DNA of 64,000 nucleotides, from positions 100,598-164,597 of the forward strand of contig MCAW01000004.1 in NCBI GenBank assembly GCA_001704575.1, read 5' to 3'. A model generated the notes under the pieces. That model searched no databases and was not told where the DNA came from. It worked only from the letters and a program-made list of their open reading frames with translations. Positions 1 through 8,199 of this stretch are shown one piece after another; the first letter of the stretch is position 1, and every line of letters begins with the position of its first letter. Made by a program: the position numbers and the translations under genes. The DNA is from Methylophilales bacterium LSUCC0135 (GTDB lineage: Bacteria > Pseudomonadota > Gammaproteobacteria > Burkholderiales > Methylophilaceae).

Positions 1-368
1 CCCCGCGCACCTGCCGATGAAACCGCATACTTCTTGAAACCACTCTCGACCTGAATCAGGCCCAGTACCATCTGCGGATCAAGCCCGGCGCGAGTGGCCT
101 CGTAATGCAGGGTGCGCAGAAAATCCTCGCGCATCTCCTGGTTCGGCATGCGCTTCTGCAAACGCCGCGACATCTCGCCAAGCCAGTGCAGGCCTTCGGC
201 TTCGGTGGCAAACACCAGTCTCGGCGCTGCGCTGTCGCTGATGGATTTCTGCATCTGCGCCTTGACGCTGTTGGACAAAGGCTCTTCCAGCTGATTGCCC
301 GCATGCGCCGTCAGTACCGGGAAAACCAACGGTAGAAACAAAAGCAGCGATGTCAGCCAGTTTTTCAA
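1..368 (-). CDS. Lytic transglycosylase, SLT domain (3' part outside the window)
   Basis: Murein-degrading lytic transglycosylase, expected in the periplasm or envelope. Only the first 122 residues are in the window; the gene runs off the left edge. Translation from a TTG at 366-368 gives a signal peptide (about residues 1-23, hydrophobic core LLLFLPLVFPVL, cleavage near AHA), then a helical stretch, then the SLT signature LIQVESGFKKYAVS with the catalytic Glu at about residue 108. It begins 16 bases after the proS stop on the same strand, so it is probably cotranscribed with proS. The TTG start is chosen because it directly precedes the Lys-rich start of the signal peptide; a GGGG run about 13 bases upstream could serve as a weak ribosome-binding site. 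The exact subfamily cannot be told from this part. Confidence 0.8.
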   Translation of the reverse strand, partial: MKNWLTSLLLFLPLVFPVLTAHAGNQLEEPLSNSVKAQMQKSISDSAAPRLVFATEAEGLHWLGEMSRRLQKRMPNQEMREDFLRTLHYEATRAGLDPQMVLGLIQVESGFKKYAVSSAGAR

Positions 369-384
369 GATTGGTCCGTTACCC

Positions 385-2097
385 CTATTGCGCCAATTGC
401 TGTTTAATCAAATCCACAATCGCATCCAGCGCCACCGGCTTTGCTTCAGCATCGGTGCGCGACTGATATTCGACCTTTCCATCCTTGAGACCACGATCGC
501 CGACCACAATTCGGTGTGGTATGCCGATCAGCTCCATATCGGCAAACATCACACCGGGGCGCTCGCCGCGATCATCCAGCAGCACATCGACACCGGCGGC
601 CTGCAGTTGCTCATACAAACTGGTTGCGGCTGTTCTGACGGCATCGCTCTTGTCCATGCCGATCGGTGCGATAGCGACTTCAAACGGCGCCATCGCAGCA
701 GGAAACACAATACCTCTGGCATCGTTGCCCTGCTCGATTGCAGCGCCGACAATGCGTGAGACGCCGATGCCGTAACACCCCATTTCCATGATTTTGGTCT
801 GGCCGTTCTCATCGAGATAAGTGGCTTCCATCGCCTTGGCATATTTGGTTCGGAGTTGAAAGATATGACCGACTTCGATACCGCGACACAGGCTCAATGT
901 ACCCTTGCCGTCCGGCGACGGATCGCCTTCGACGACATTGCGGATATCGGCAACCAGCAGTGGCTCCGGCAGATCGCGGCCGAAGTTGACACCGGCCAGA
1001 TGGTATTTGGGCTTGTTGGCACCGCAGACGAAATCGCTCATGACCGCCACCGCGCGGTCGGCAATCACCTTGACATGATCAGAAACTCCGACCGGGCCGA
1101 TGAATCCCGGTGGACAATTCAGGTGGGCACGAATTTCCTCCTCCGTCGCGAAACGGAAATCGGCCAGACCTTCCAGTTTGCCCGCCTTCACTTCGTTCAG
1201 CGTGTGGTCACCGCGCAACAGCAGCAGATAGAACCGGCCGCCCGCCAACAGGGCGATCGCCTTCACGGTGCGCTGCAAAGGGATGCCCAGCAAAGCAGCG
1301 ACATCTTCGCAGGCGGTCTGCTTCGGCGTTTCCACCTCACGCATGGTTTCCTGCGGCGCAGCGCGGTCATGGCCCGGCGCCAGCGCTTCGGCCAGCTCAA
1401 CGTTGGCGGCGAAATCGGAGTTTTCACAATAAGCCAGTGCATCCTCGCCGGAATCCGCCAGCACATGGAACTCGTGCGAGCCTTCGCCGCCGATGGCGCC
1501 GGTATCGGCACGCACGGCACGGAACTTGAGGCCGAGACGGTTGAAGATATTGCTGTAAGCCTGATACATCTGCGCATAAGTTTGTTCCAGCGATTCGAAG
1601 CTGGTATGGAAGGAGTAGGCATCCTTCATGACAAATTCGCGCGCACGCATGACGCCGAAACGCGGGCGGATTTCATCGCGGAACTTGGTCTGGATCTGGT
1701 AGAAGTTGAGCGGCAACTGCTTGTAGCTGCGAATCTCCTTGCGCGCGATGTCGGTGATGACCTCCTCGTGCGTCGGACCGAAACAGAAATCGCGCTCATG
1801 GCGATCCTTGATCTTCAACATCTGCGGGCCGAACACCGCCCAGCGGCCGGTTTCTTCCCACAGCTCCTTCGGCTGCACGGCAGGCATCAGCAGTTCAAGC
1901 GCACCGGCCTTGTTCATTTCATCGCGGACGATGTTTTCTACCTTGCGCAGCACGCGCAGGCCCAGCGGCATCCAGCTGTAAAGACCGGAACCGAGACGCT
2001 TGATCAAACCTGCGCGCAGCATCAGTTTATGGCTGGGCAGTTCGGCTTCGTTCGGGGCTTCTTTCTGGGTGGCAATAAAAAATTGGGAGGCGCGCAT
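385..2097 (-). CDS. proS: Prolyl-tRNA synthetase (bacterial type, with editing domain)
   Basis: Cytoplasmic class II aminoacyl-tRNA synthetase that charges tRNA-Pro. The 570-residue length is typical of the long bacterial form. The N-terminus [15 protein letters not shown] and the class II core ([20 protein letters not shown] region, motif 2) are evident, followed by the Ala-tRNA-Pro editing insertion (about residues 225-400) and the C-terminal anticodon-binding domain ([10 protein letters not shown] onward). It is followed closely by the lytic transglycosylase, an arrangement seen in other betaproteobacteria. A 93-base gap separates it from the upstream secreted protein. Nothing looks unusual. 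Confidence 0.97.
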   Translation of the reverse strand: MRASQFFIATQKEAPNEAELPSHKLMLRAGLIKRLGSGLYSWMPLGLRVLRKVENIVRDEMNKAGALELLMPAVQPKELWEETGRWAVFGPQMLKIKDRHERDFCFGPTHEEVITDIARKEIRSYKQLPLNFYQIQTKFRDEIRPRFGVMRAREFVMKDAYSFHTSFESLEQTYAQMYQAYSNIFNRLGLKFRAVRADTGAIGGEGSHEFHVLADSGEDALAYCENSDFAANVELAEALAPGHDRAAPQETMREVETPKQTACEDVAALLGIPLQRTVKAIALLAGGRFYLLLLRGDHTLNEVKAGKLEGLADFRFATEEEIRAHLNCPPGFIGPVGVSDHVKVIADRAVAVMSDFVCGANKPKYHLAGVNFGRDLPEPLLVADIRNVVEGDPSPDGKGTLSLCRGIEVGHIFQLRTKYAKAMEATYLDENGQTKIMEMGCYGIGVSRIVGAAIEQGNDARGIVFPAAMAPFEVAIAPIGMDKSDAVRTAATSLYEQLQAAGVDVLLDDRGERPGVMFADMELIGIPHRIVVGDRGLKDGKVEYQSRTDAEAKPVALDAIVDLIKQQLAQ

Positions 2098-2190
2098 TAC
2101 AGGTCTTCTGGAAGTGATTGAATAAGGTCAGGATTTTATAGGGAAACCGCAGCAAAGTCAGCGCTGCCGGCAATTGCAGCACAATACTTT

Positions 2191-2814
2191 CTAGCGTGCG
2201 TGACTGTCGGCTGGCTTCCAGCCCGATTTCCAGGTTTGGAACGGCAACACCACAGCAGGATAACCGTTATCGTAAAACCAGGCGTCGACCGCATAGCGTT
2301 GACCGCTTTCCAGATCAAGAATGACAGCAGTGGTATGCGGCCAGCGGTTGAAGAAAAAACCGCGTGTGCGGATGTCCTCGATCGCGTGATAACGCAGCAG
2401 GCCGTGCATTTCCATCAGCCTGAGATACGTCGTGGTGTTGATGGCTTCGTCGTTGCAATCCATCTGGCCGGGATAGGCCGAATTGCCGAACGTGCCGCCA
2501 CGGTCTGTGTCCGTGCCGGTCTTGGGACCAACCAGCGCCTCGAATTCGCCGATACTGAAGGCGATGCAATCGCGCTCGGCGTCCGCCGTCTCTATCGGGT
2601 GATCGCAAGCAGCGGCAATGCGCTGCCATTCCTGCGCATTCAATCCGGCCCGGCTGACCTTGGCGCAACCGCCGGCGTGACAAATCTCAAAAGCGGACAT
2701 CTCAGGCTGCTGCCGGAATACCCGCGTCATTGTCCCGGCATCGGCCAGGGCATGCCCGCAAAAGGTGAAAAAACTCAGGACAAGCCAAGCGAATACCTGG
2801 CAAAAAATTCGCAT
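2191..2814 (-). CDS. Secreted conserved hypothetical protein
   Basis: A 207-residue protein with a clear signal peptide (MRIFCQVFAWLVLSFFTFCG, cleavage near ALA at about residue 24). The mature part has several cysteines (CHAGGC near 50, and Cys near 70, 82 and 119) that could form disulfides in the periplasm. A tryptophan/tyrosine-rich C-terminal half includes the short motif VDAWFYDNGYPAVV. I do not recognise a family. It starts 8 bases after the stop of the TPM-domain gene upstream, so it belongs to the lemA-TPM transcription unit. Its role may be tied to the envelope, but that rests only on location. Confidence 0.7.
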   Translation of the reverse strand: MRIFCQVFAWLVLSFFTFCGHALADAGTMTRVFRQQPEMSAFEICHAGGCAKVSRAGLNAQEWQRIAAACDHPIETADAERDCIAFSIGEFEALVGPKTGTDTDRGGTFGNSAYPGQMDCNDEAINTTTYLRLMEMHGLLRYHAIEDIRTRGFFFNRWPHTTAVILDLESGQRYAVDAWFYDNGYPAVVLPFQTWKSGWKPADSHAR

Positions 2815-2822
2815 ATTCGTAC

Positions 2823-3326
2823 CTACAGAACCAGTGGATGATCAGGCAGTTCGTTTGAACCTGATTGCGCAGCGGGAAAATGCTGTTGCAGCAACAAACC
2901 TGCCTGCTCGACGCCAAGCAGAATGCCGCGCTCGAAAGCGTGCTGTCTGAACAGCTGCTCCATCTGCTGGCAAAGCACGGCCCATTCCTCAGGCTTCACA
3001 TGTCGGCTGATGCCGCGATCGGCCACGATCTCGACATCATGGTCGGCCAGCAGCAGATAGATGAGCACACCATTATTGGCTTCGGTATCCCAGATACGCA
3101 GGCTGGAGAACAGCGCAAGGGCGCGTTCGCGCGGAGAAACGCCCTTGAACAGACTATAGGGGTCAAGCCCCGCTTCGACGACGAAACAGACCTGACCGGA
3201 ATGGCGCGCCTCACCTTGACGGATGGCCGCTTCGATCCGCTGCATGGCGGCAGCACTGAAATAGCGGCGCACCAACCAGGGGCCGCTCAGCAGATTCAGG
3301 CACCATTGTTTGATCGACCTTACCAT
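2823..3326 (-). CDS. TPM-domain protein, short form (membrane-anchored or cytoplasmic)
   Basis: A 167-residue protein with one TPM-type domain (about residues 25-150; segments SGQVCFVVEAGL, ALALFSSLRIWDTEANNGVL and DHDVEIVADRGI). Unlike its upstream neighbour it has no signal peptide and no long hydrophobic segment. The start at 3326 is chosen because the ATG overlaps the stop of the preceding TPM gene by 7 bases, implying translational coupling; the reading frame stays open further upstream, but that Trp/Arg-rich stretch is the antisense-like shadow of the Gly-rich tail of the other gene. LemA plus two TPM proteins is a common set (YgcG/TPM_phosphatase family). Its biochemical function is unclear. 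Confidence 0.85.
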   Translation of the reverse strand: MVRSIKQWCLNLLSGPWLVRRYFSAAAMQRIEAAIRQGEARHSGQVCFVVEAGLDPYSLFKGVSPRERALALFSSLRIWDTEANNGVLIYLLLADHDVEIVADRGISRHVKPEEWAVLCQQMEQLFRQHAFERGILLGVEQAGLLLQQHFPAAQSGSNELPDHPLVL

Positions 3327-4144
3327 CGTCCGGATGCGCCCCCACCGCCGAAACCGCCACCGCCACCGGAAAATCCGCCACCACCCATGCCGCCACGGCC
3401 GAAACCACCGCCAAGACCACCTGTCCCCATGCCGCCGCTCATGGTCATGATGAAGGCAATGATAGCGAGCACCAGCGCAAACAACACACCGCCACCGAGC
3501 AGCCACACCAGCATGCCAACCAGACCACCGCTGATGGTACCGCCGACAAAGCGGCCGAAAATCGCCCGCAACACACCGCCGACTGGGATTGCGCCGAACA
3601 GCAACAAGGGCAACATGTCCTCGAACGAACCGCCGCTGCTTGCTGTTTTTCCGTCAGCCGCCGGCAATGGTTCACCATCAACCAGCGCAATCAGCTGCTC
3701 GACCGCAGCATTAAGCCCGCCGTAAAAATCGCCCTGGCGAAAGTAAGGTGTCATGATTTCGGCAATCACGCGTTTGGCAATGGCATCCGGAATCACGCCT
3801 TCCAGACCGTAACCGACCTCGATGCGCATGCTGCGGTCTTCCATCGCCAGCAGGATCAACAGGCCGTCATCGATGCCCTCGCGCCCCAGCTTCCATTGAT
3901 CGGCAACGCGAATGCCGAACTGCTCGATGCTTTCCGGCTGCGTCGTCGGCACGATCAGCACGGCGATCTGGCTGCCCTTTGCCTGCTCGAACGCCGCCAG
4001 ACGCGATGCCAGCGCCGCCTGCTGATCGGGCTGTAGCACACCGACCTGATCGACCACGCGCGCCGTCAAAGGCGGCACGGCAACCTCGGCCGCAGCGGTG
4101 GCAGCCGTCAACAACAGCAAAAAAGCGAGCAGCAATCGGCGCAT
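3320..4144 (-). CDS. TPM-domain membrane protein with Gly-rich tail (YgcG family)
   Basis: A 274-residue protein with a signal peptide (MRRLLLAFLLLLTAATAAA), a periplasmic TPM domain (about residues 25-155: VVDQVGVL, IAVLIVPTTQPESIEQFG, DDGLLILLAMEDRSMRIEVG), transmembrane segments near 185-245 and a C-terminal Gly-Gly-rich tail ending in phenylalanine/glycine repeats. This layout matches YgcG-type proteins. It lies between lemA (53 bases upstream) and the second TPM gene (overlap 7 bases). The ATG at 4144 is preferred over an in-frame TTG 30 bases upstream because it gives the normal signal peptide. Family members have been linked to membrane-protein or photosystem maintenance in other organisms; here only the family can be claimed. 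Confidence 0.9.
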   Translation of the reverse strand: MRRLLLAFLLLLTAATAAAEVAVPPLTARVVDQVGVLQPDQQAALASRLAAFEQAKGSQIAVLIVPTTQPESIEQFGIRVADQWKLGREGIDDGLLILLAMEDRSMRIEVGYGLEGVIPDAIAKRVIAEIMTPYFRQGDFYGGLNAAVEQLIALVDGEPLPAADGKTASSGGSFEDMLPLLLFGAIPVGGVLRAIFGRFVGGTISGGLVGMLVWLLGGGVLFALVLAIIAFIMTMSGGMGTGGLGGGFGRGGMGGGGFSGGGGGFGGGGASGRW

Positions 4145-4197
4145 GGCGTTGGTTTTTTCGAACAGGATCAACAAAGAACGCGCTTATTCGAACTGCG

Positions 4198-4785
4198 CTA
4201 TTCAAACTTTACAGCTGGCGGCGTCGAAATCGCCTGTTCATTCTCAACGCTGAAGTTCGGTTTGGTCTTCATGCCGAAGACCATCGCCGTGAGGTTGGTC
4301 GGGAACGAACGCACCGTGGTGTTGTATTGCTGCACGGCCTGAATGTAGCGGTTACGCGCCACCGTAATGCGGTTCTCGGTACCCTCCAGCTGCGCCTGTA
4401 AATCGCGGAAAGCGCCGTCGGCCTTGAGATTGGGGTAATTCTCGGCCACCACCAGCAGGCGCGAGATGGCCGAAGTCAGCTCACCCTGCGCGGCCTGAAA
4501 TCTGGCAAAAGCCTGTTCGTCGTTGACCAGCTCCGGCGTTGCCTGCAGGCTGCCGACGCGGGCACGCGCGTTGGTGACAGTTTCCAGCACCTCGCGCTCG
4601 TGGCTGGCATAACCCTTGACCACATTGACCAGATTGGGCACCAGATCGGCGCGGCGCTGATACTGGTTCAGCACTTCGGACCAAGCGGCATTGATCTGCT
4701 CGTCCGTCGCCTGCAGCGTGTTATAGCCGCAACCGGACAACTGCAATGCCAGTAACAACAAAAATGCCGTGATTAATTTACGCAT
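4198..4785 (-). CDS. lemA: LemA family lipoprotein
   Basis: A 195-residue LemA-family protein. The N-terminus MRKLITAFLLLLALQLSGC ends in a lipobox (LSGC), so the protein is predicted to be lipid-anchored. The rest is a helical bundle with the family signatures AWSEVLNQYQRRADLVPNLV and AVQQYNTTVRSFPTNL. It is first in the lemA-TPM-TPM set, with a GGAGAA ribosome-binding site just upstream of the ATG. The function of LemA proteins is not well defined; they often occur with TPM-domain partners, as here. Confidence 0.93.
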   Translation of the reverse strand: MRKLITAFLLLLALQLSGCGYNTLQATDEQINAAWSEVLNQYQRRADLVPNLVNVVKGYASHEREVLETVTNARARVGSLQATPELVNDEQAFARFQAAQGELTSAISRLLVVAENYPNLKADGAFRDLQAQLEGTENRITVARNRYIQAVQQYNTTVRSFPTNLTAMVFGMKTKPNFSVENEQAISTPPAVKFE

Positions 4786-4812
4786 CTTGATTTCTCCTTG
4801 CCGGCGCTTGCA

Positions 4813-5022
4813 TCACGCCTTTTTCAAAAAACAGGTTTTAAGCACAATGGTGGTCTTGCCTTCGCGGCACTCCACCTCTTCTTCGTTATCGGTCAGGTGT
4901 ATGCTCTTGAACACCTTGCCGCGCTTGAGCGTGATGGACGAACCCTTGACCTTCAGATCCCTGATGACCTGAACGGCATCGCCTTCAGCGAGTTCATTGC
5001 CGTTACTGTCTTTAACTGTCAT
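4813..5022 (-). CDS. PhnA-type (YjdM C-terminal domain) protein, short form
   Basis: A 69-residue protein equal to the C-terminal domain of the PhnA/YjdM family (KDSNGNELAEGDAVQVIRD, then GKVFKSIHLTDNEEEVECR and KTCFLKKA). The N-terminal zinc-ribbon half of full-length PhnA is missing, as in many short homologues. The start at 5022 has a strong GGGGGA ribosome-binding site 8 bases upstream; an in-frame ATG eight codons earlier lacks one. The name recalls phosphonate genes, but no phosphonate pathway is present nearby and the family's true function is not known. It sits between the uracil-DNA glycosylase and lemA on the same strand. Confidence 0.85.
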   Translation of the reverse strand: MTVKDSNGNELAEGDAVQVIRDLKVKGSSITLKRGKVFKSIHLTDNEEEVECREGKTTIVLKTCFLKKA

Positions 5023-5054
5023 GCCTGTTTCCCCCTGTTTATTCATATTTATAT

Positions 5055-5885
5055 TTATGTAGCTGGCTGGATTCCAGAGACGAGTTCTTCCATCGTCCGT
5101 CGCGCAAAACACAGGTCTTCCCAGGCGCGGGCCTTGTCTGCCGGATTGCGCAGCAGATAAGCCGGGTGATAGGTCACGATCACCGGCACGCCTTCATAAC
5201 TGTGTAGTTTGCCGCGCAGGCTGGCGATACTGGCATCGCTGTCGAGCAGCGTCTGTGCCGCCACCTTGCCCAGCGCCAGAATCAATTTGGGCTGGATCAG
5301 CGCCACCTGCCGTTGCAGGAAAGGTCCGCATTGCTGCAACTCTTCCGCATGCGGGTTGCGGTTATCCGGCGGACGGCATTTCACCGTATTGGCGATATAA
5401 ACATTTCTGCCGCGCGCCAGTTTGATCGCAGCCAGCATGTTATCCAGCAGTTTTCCGGCCTGGCCGACAAACGGCTCGCCCTTGCGGTCTTCTTCCGCAC
5501 CCGGCGCCTCGCCGATAATCAGCCAGTCGGCAGCCGGATCACCGACACCGAACACTGTCTGCGTGCGGGTTTGCGCCAGATCGCAGGCCTCGCAGCTTTG
5601 CACGCAGGCCTGCAGCGCCTGCCAATCGAGCGAAGCAATATGGTGGACTCTTGATTCCGATATCGGGGCGGGAATCGGGGTTTCAATCCCGGCGCTAGCT
5701 TGCGGCACATCCACCGGAGCCGATGCCGCTTCAGCCATATCTGCGCGCGCGACAGTCTCAGGCAACGCTGCCGCTTGCGGTGCTGTATCTGTTGCTATAT
5801 CAGTGGCTGTGGCCGGAGCAAGCCGTCGCTGCCAGACGGGCAACAACTCCAGCTCGCGCAGCATGTCGTTGCGGTCCAGACTCAT
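5055..5885 (-). CDS. Uracil-DNA glycosylase, family 4 (Fe-S type)
   Basis: Removes uracil from DNA in base-excision repair. The 276-residue protein has an Ala/Pro-rich N-terminal linker (about 23-85) and a C-terminal family 4 UDG domain. Motif 1 is GEAPGAEED (125-133) and motif 2 is HPAYLL (His about 240). Four cysteines in the right places for the 4Fe-4S cluster are seen: C98 and C101 (CEAC), C170 (TVKCRPP) and C186. The ATG overlaps the end of rimI by 4 bases (ATGA), so the two genes are coupled. The linker is longer than in the thermophilic prototypes but usual in betaproteobacteria. Confidence 0.93.
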   Translation of the reverse strand: MSLDRNDMLRELELLPVWQRRLAPATATDIATDTAPQAAALPETVARADMAEAASAPVDVPQASAGIETPIPAPISESRVHHIASLDWQALQACVQSCEACDLAQTRTQTVFGVGDPAADWLIIGEAPGAEEDRKGEPFVGQAGKLLDNMLAAIKLARGRNVYIANTVKCRPPDNRNPHAEELQQCGPFLQRQVALIQPKLILALGKVAAQTLLDSDASIASLRGKLHSYEGVPVIVTYHPAYLLRNPADKARAWEDLCFARRTMEELVSGIQPAT

Positions 5886-6361
5886 AAGGCCAGCCCCATC
5901 AGCATGGCATCCTCGCGGCCGTTGGCGGCCGGGTAATATCGTGGTCGTATTGCCATTTCGTTGAAACCGGTACTTTCATAAAGCCGGATGGCGTTGCGAT
6001 TGGAAACACGTACTTCGAGAAACATGTTGGCAGCGCCGTGTTCGCGTGCCTTGTCCAGCATGAATGCCAGCAATGTGCGCCCGTAACCCTTGCCCTGCCA
6101 GTCGCCGGCAATGCTGATATTGAGCAGATGCGCTTCATCCAGCACCATCATCAGCACGGCGTAACCGATTGTTTCGCCGCCGTGCTGCATGAGCCAGCAA
6201 CTGTGCCCGGCATCCAGTGAATCCCTGAAATTGCCGGTCGTCCACGGAAACGGGTAAATCGTCGGCTCAATCGCCATCACGCGGTCGAGATCAGCCATCT
6301 GCATCGGCCTGAACTGCAAGCCGGATTCCGGCGCCAGCCCGGATTTGGCCAAGGCGTTCAA
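5882..6361 (-). CDS. rimI: Ribosomal protein S18 alanine N-acetyltransferase
   Basis: GNAT-family acetyltransferase expected to acetylate the N-terminus of ribosomal protein S18. It is 159 residues long with the acetyl-CoA loop [11 protein letters not shown] (about 98-108) and the RimI-type segment [18 protein letters not shown]. It lies between tsaB (4-base overlap, ATGA) and the uracil-DNA glycosylase (4-base overlap). The tsaB-rimI pairing is a widespread gene order and strengthens the assignment. Confidence 0.93.
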   Translation of the reverse strand: MNALAKSGLAPESGLQFRPMQMADLDRVMAIEPTIYPFPWTTGNFRDSLDAGHSCWLMQHGGETIGYAVLMMVLDEAHLLNISIAGDWQGKGYGRTLLAFMLDKAREHGAANMFLEVRVSNRNAIRLYESTGFNEMAIRPRYYPAANGREDAMLMGLAL

Positions 6362-7050
6362 CCGAATGTCTGCCCGGCTTCGCGCTCGCTGGTCTTCAGC
6401 GCCACGCGGTTGCGGACGTAAACTGGCGCAGCTTCGGCTGCGGAAGTGCCGCGTCCGGCAGCGAACTCAGGCTCTGCCAGACGCAGCATGGCGAGTGCCT
6501 GGGGGCTAGCGTCCGCCAGCACCAGACCAAGCTGTTGGCCGTATTGCGCAGCAAGCACATCGCCGTAAGCCGCCCAGCCGCTACCGGCACCGCTCCAGCC
6601 GTCGCCATCGACCGCAGGCACAGCATCCGGTTTGTAGAGTCCGGGCGCCATCACGGTTTTCCATCCTGAACCTGCGCGCTCATAGGCGGCGTGATAAACC
6701 TCGCCCATGCGCGCATCGAGACAGGCGATCACGCGCGCTTGCCCGCTTGCCTCGGCCAGCGCCATCAATGTGCTGACGCCAACGACAGGCAGACTGGCGC
6801 CGAACGCCAGGCCCTGAGCGACGCCGCAACCGATGCGCAGCCCGGTAAATGAACCTGGGCCGGCACCGAAAGCGATACCCTGCAGATCGCGCATGCCGGC
6901 GCCGGCTTCATCCAGCAGTTCGCGCAGCAATGGCAGAATTCTCTGCGAGTGGCTTTGTCCGGCGTGCAGATGGCGAACGTAAAGCTGCCCCTTGAATTGC
7001 AGTGCGAGGGAAAGAAATTCAGTAGAGGTATCGAGCGTGAGAATATTCAT
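6358..7050 (-). CDS. tsaB: tRNA threonylcarbamoyladenosine biosynthesis protein TsaB
   Basis: Partner of TsaD in making the t6A modification at position 37 of ANN-decoding tRNAs. About 230 residues, with the ASKHA-type N-terminus MNILTLDTSTEFLSLAL, the GPGSFTGLRIG segment and the QGLAFG helix typical of TsaB. The start is set at 7050 to match the family N-terminus; two in-frame ATGs up to 9 bases upstream (7059) are possible because there is no decisive ribosome-binding site. It is coupled to rimI downstream. The window also carries tsaC (56115-56669), which makes the substrate for this step. Confidence 0.93.
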   Translation of the reverse strand: MNILTLDTSTEFLSLALQFKGQLYVRHLHAGQSHSQRILPLLRELLDEAGAGMRDLQGIAFGAGPGSFTGLRIGCGVAQGLAFGASLPVVGVSTLMALAEASGQARVIACLDARMGEVYHAAYERAGSGWKTVMAPGLYKPDAVPAVDGDGWSGAGSGWAAYGDVLAAQYGQQLGLVLADASPQALAMLRLAEPEFAAGRGTSAAEAAPVYVRNRVALKTSEREAGQTFG

Positions 7051-7146
7051 CAACATCATTCAGCATCAGTTAGCGCTATTTTGCCATAGCCAGGCTCAAA
7101 TATAGAGCCGGGGCTAAAGTAGCCCGCGCAGACGGTAATAGAAGCT

Positions 7147-8199
7147 TCAGGGCTTGCCGAAGGCAATGACGTGGTCGATTTCGAGACGGATGCCGATTTT
7201 CTCGCCCAGCTTGTGATTGTGATGTGAGGGCACCAGCGAAAGTACCTGCCTGCCAGTATCGAGCTTGAGCGTATAAAGGATATCCGCCCCCTGAAACGCC
7301 TTGTGCACGACGGCGGCCTGCAACTCGCTGGCATCGTCATGGATGATGTCATCGGGGCGCAACAGGATATCGACCGCTTCGCCGACCTTCACGCCCGACG
7401 GCAGATCGCAGGCCATGCCGCCGAGATCGGTCATGACGCGGCTGGGTTCCGTCACCTTGCCGTCGATCAGCACACCCTTGCCGACGAAGTCCGCAACGAA
7501 GCGGCTGTTGGGCTGGTGATAGAGGTTGTAGGCGGTATCCCACTGCTGGATCACGCCTTCGTGCATGACACCGATTTCGTCAGCCATGGCGAAAGCTTCA
7601 TGCTGGTCGTGCGTGACCAGTATGGCAGTCGCGTTCTGGCTTTTCAGCACTTCGCGGATTTCCTGCGATAACCGCTCGCGCAGATCGCTATCGAGATTGG
7701 AAAACGGCTCATCGAGCAGCAGCAGATCGGGGCTGGGGGCCAATGCACGGGCAACTGCCACGCGCTGCTGCTGGCCGCCGGAGAGCTCATGCGGATATTT
7801 TTTCGCAGCATCGGCGAGGCCGACCACTTCCAGCATTTCCATCGCCCTTTGCGCGCGCTCGGCCTTCGCCAGTTGATGCAAGCCGAAGGCGGTATTTTCG
7901 AACACGTTGAGATGCGGAAACAGGGCGTAATCCTGAAACACCATGCCGATGCGGCGCTTTTCCGTCGGCAGGCTGAAGGCGGGCGTCGCCACTTCTACAC
8001 CATTCAGTTTGATCTCGCCCGCAGTCAGGCGCTCGAAACCGGCGATCAGACGCAGCACCGTGGTCTTGCCGCAACCGGAAGGCCCGAGCAGGCAGCCGAT
8101 CTGCCCGCGGTCCAGACGCAGGGTCAGATGGTTGACTACGCGCAAGTCACCATAAGCCTGGCTGATATTGTTGAGCTCCAGTAGTACCTTGTTATTCAT
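7147..8199 (-). CDS. fbpC: Ferric-iron ABC transporter, ATP-binding protein
   Basis: ATPase of a ferric-iron importer, acting on the cytoplasmic face. The 350-residue protein has Walker A GPSGCGKTT (about 39-47), signature LSGGQQQRVAVARAL (about 139-153), Walker B LLLLDEPFSNLD and the switch His in LVTHDQHEAF, followed by a C-terminal TOBE-like regulatory domain (ILLRPDDI onward). Its start overlaps the permease gene by 8 bases. Gene order fbpA-fbpB-fbpC and the iron-type binding protein upstream support iron as substrate. Confidence 0.93.
   Translation of the reverse strand: MNNKVLLELNNISQAYGDLRVVNHLTLRLDRGQIGCLLGPSGCGKTTVLRLIAGFERLTAGEIKLNGVEVATPAFSLPTEKRRIGMVFQDYALFPHLNVFENTAFGLHQLAKAERAQRAMEMLEVVGLADAAKKYPHELSGGQQQRVAVARALAPSPDLLLLDEPFSNLDSDLRERLSQEIREVLKSQNATAILVTHDQHEAFAMADEIGVMHEGVIQQWDTAYNLYHQPNSRFVADFVGKGVLIDGKVTEPSRVMTDLGGMACDLPSGVKVGEAVDILLRPDDIIHDDASELQAAVVHKAFQGADILYTLKLDTGRQVLSLVPSHHNHKLGEKIGIRLEIDHVIAFGKP

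Noticed and set aside
856-2121. Long plus-strand open frame (421 codons) opposite proS
   Set aside because: It mirrors a clear proS in codon phase and has no known motif; it is a GC-bias shadow.
4813-5022. Phosphonate use based on the PhnA-like name
   Set aside because: The family name is historical, the zinc-ribbon half is missing and no phn genes are present.
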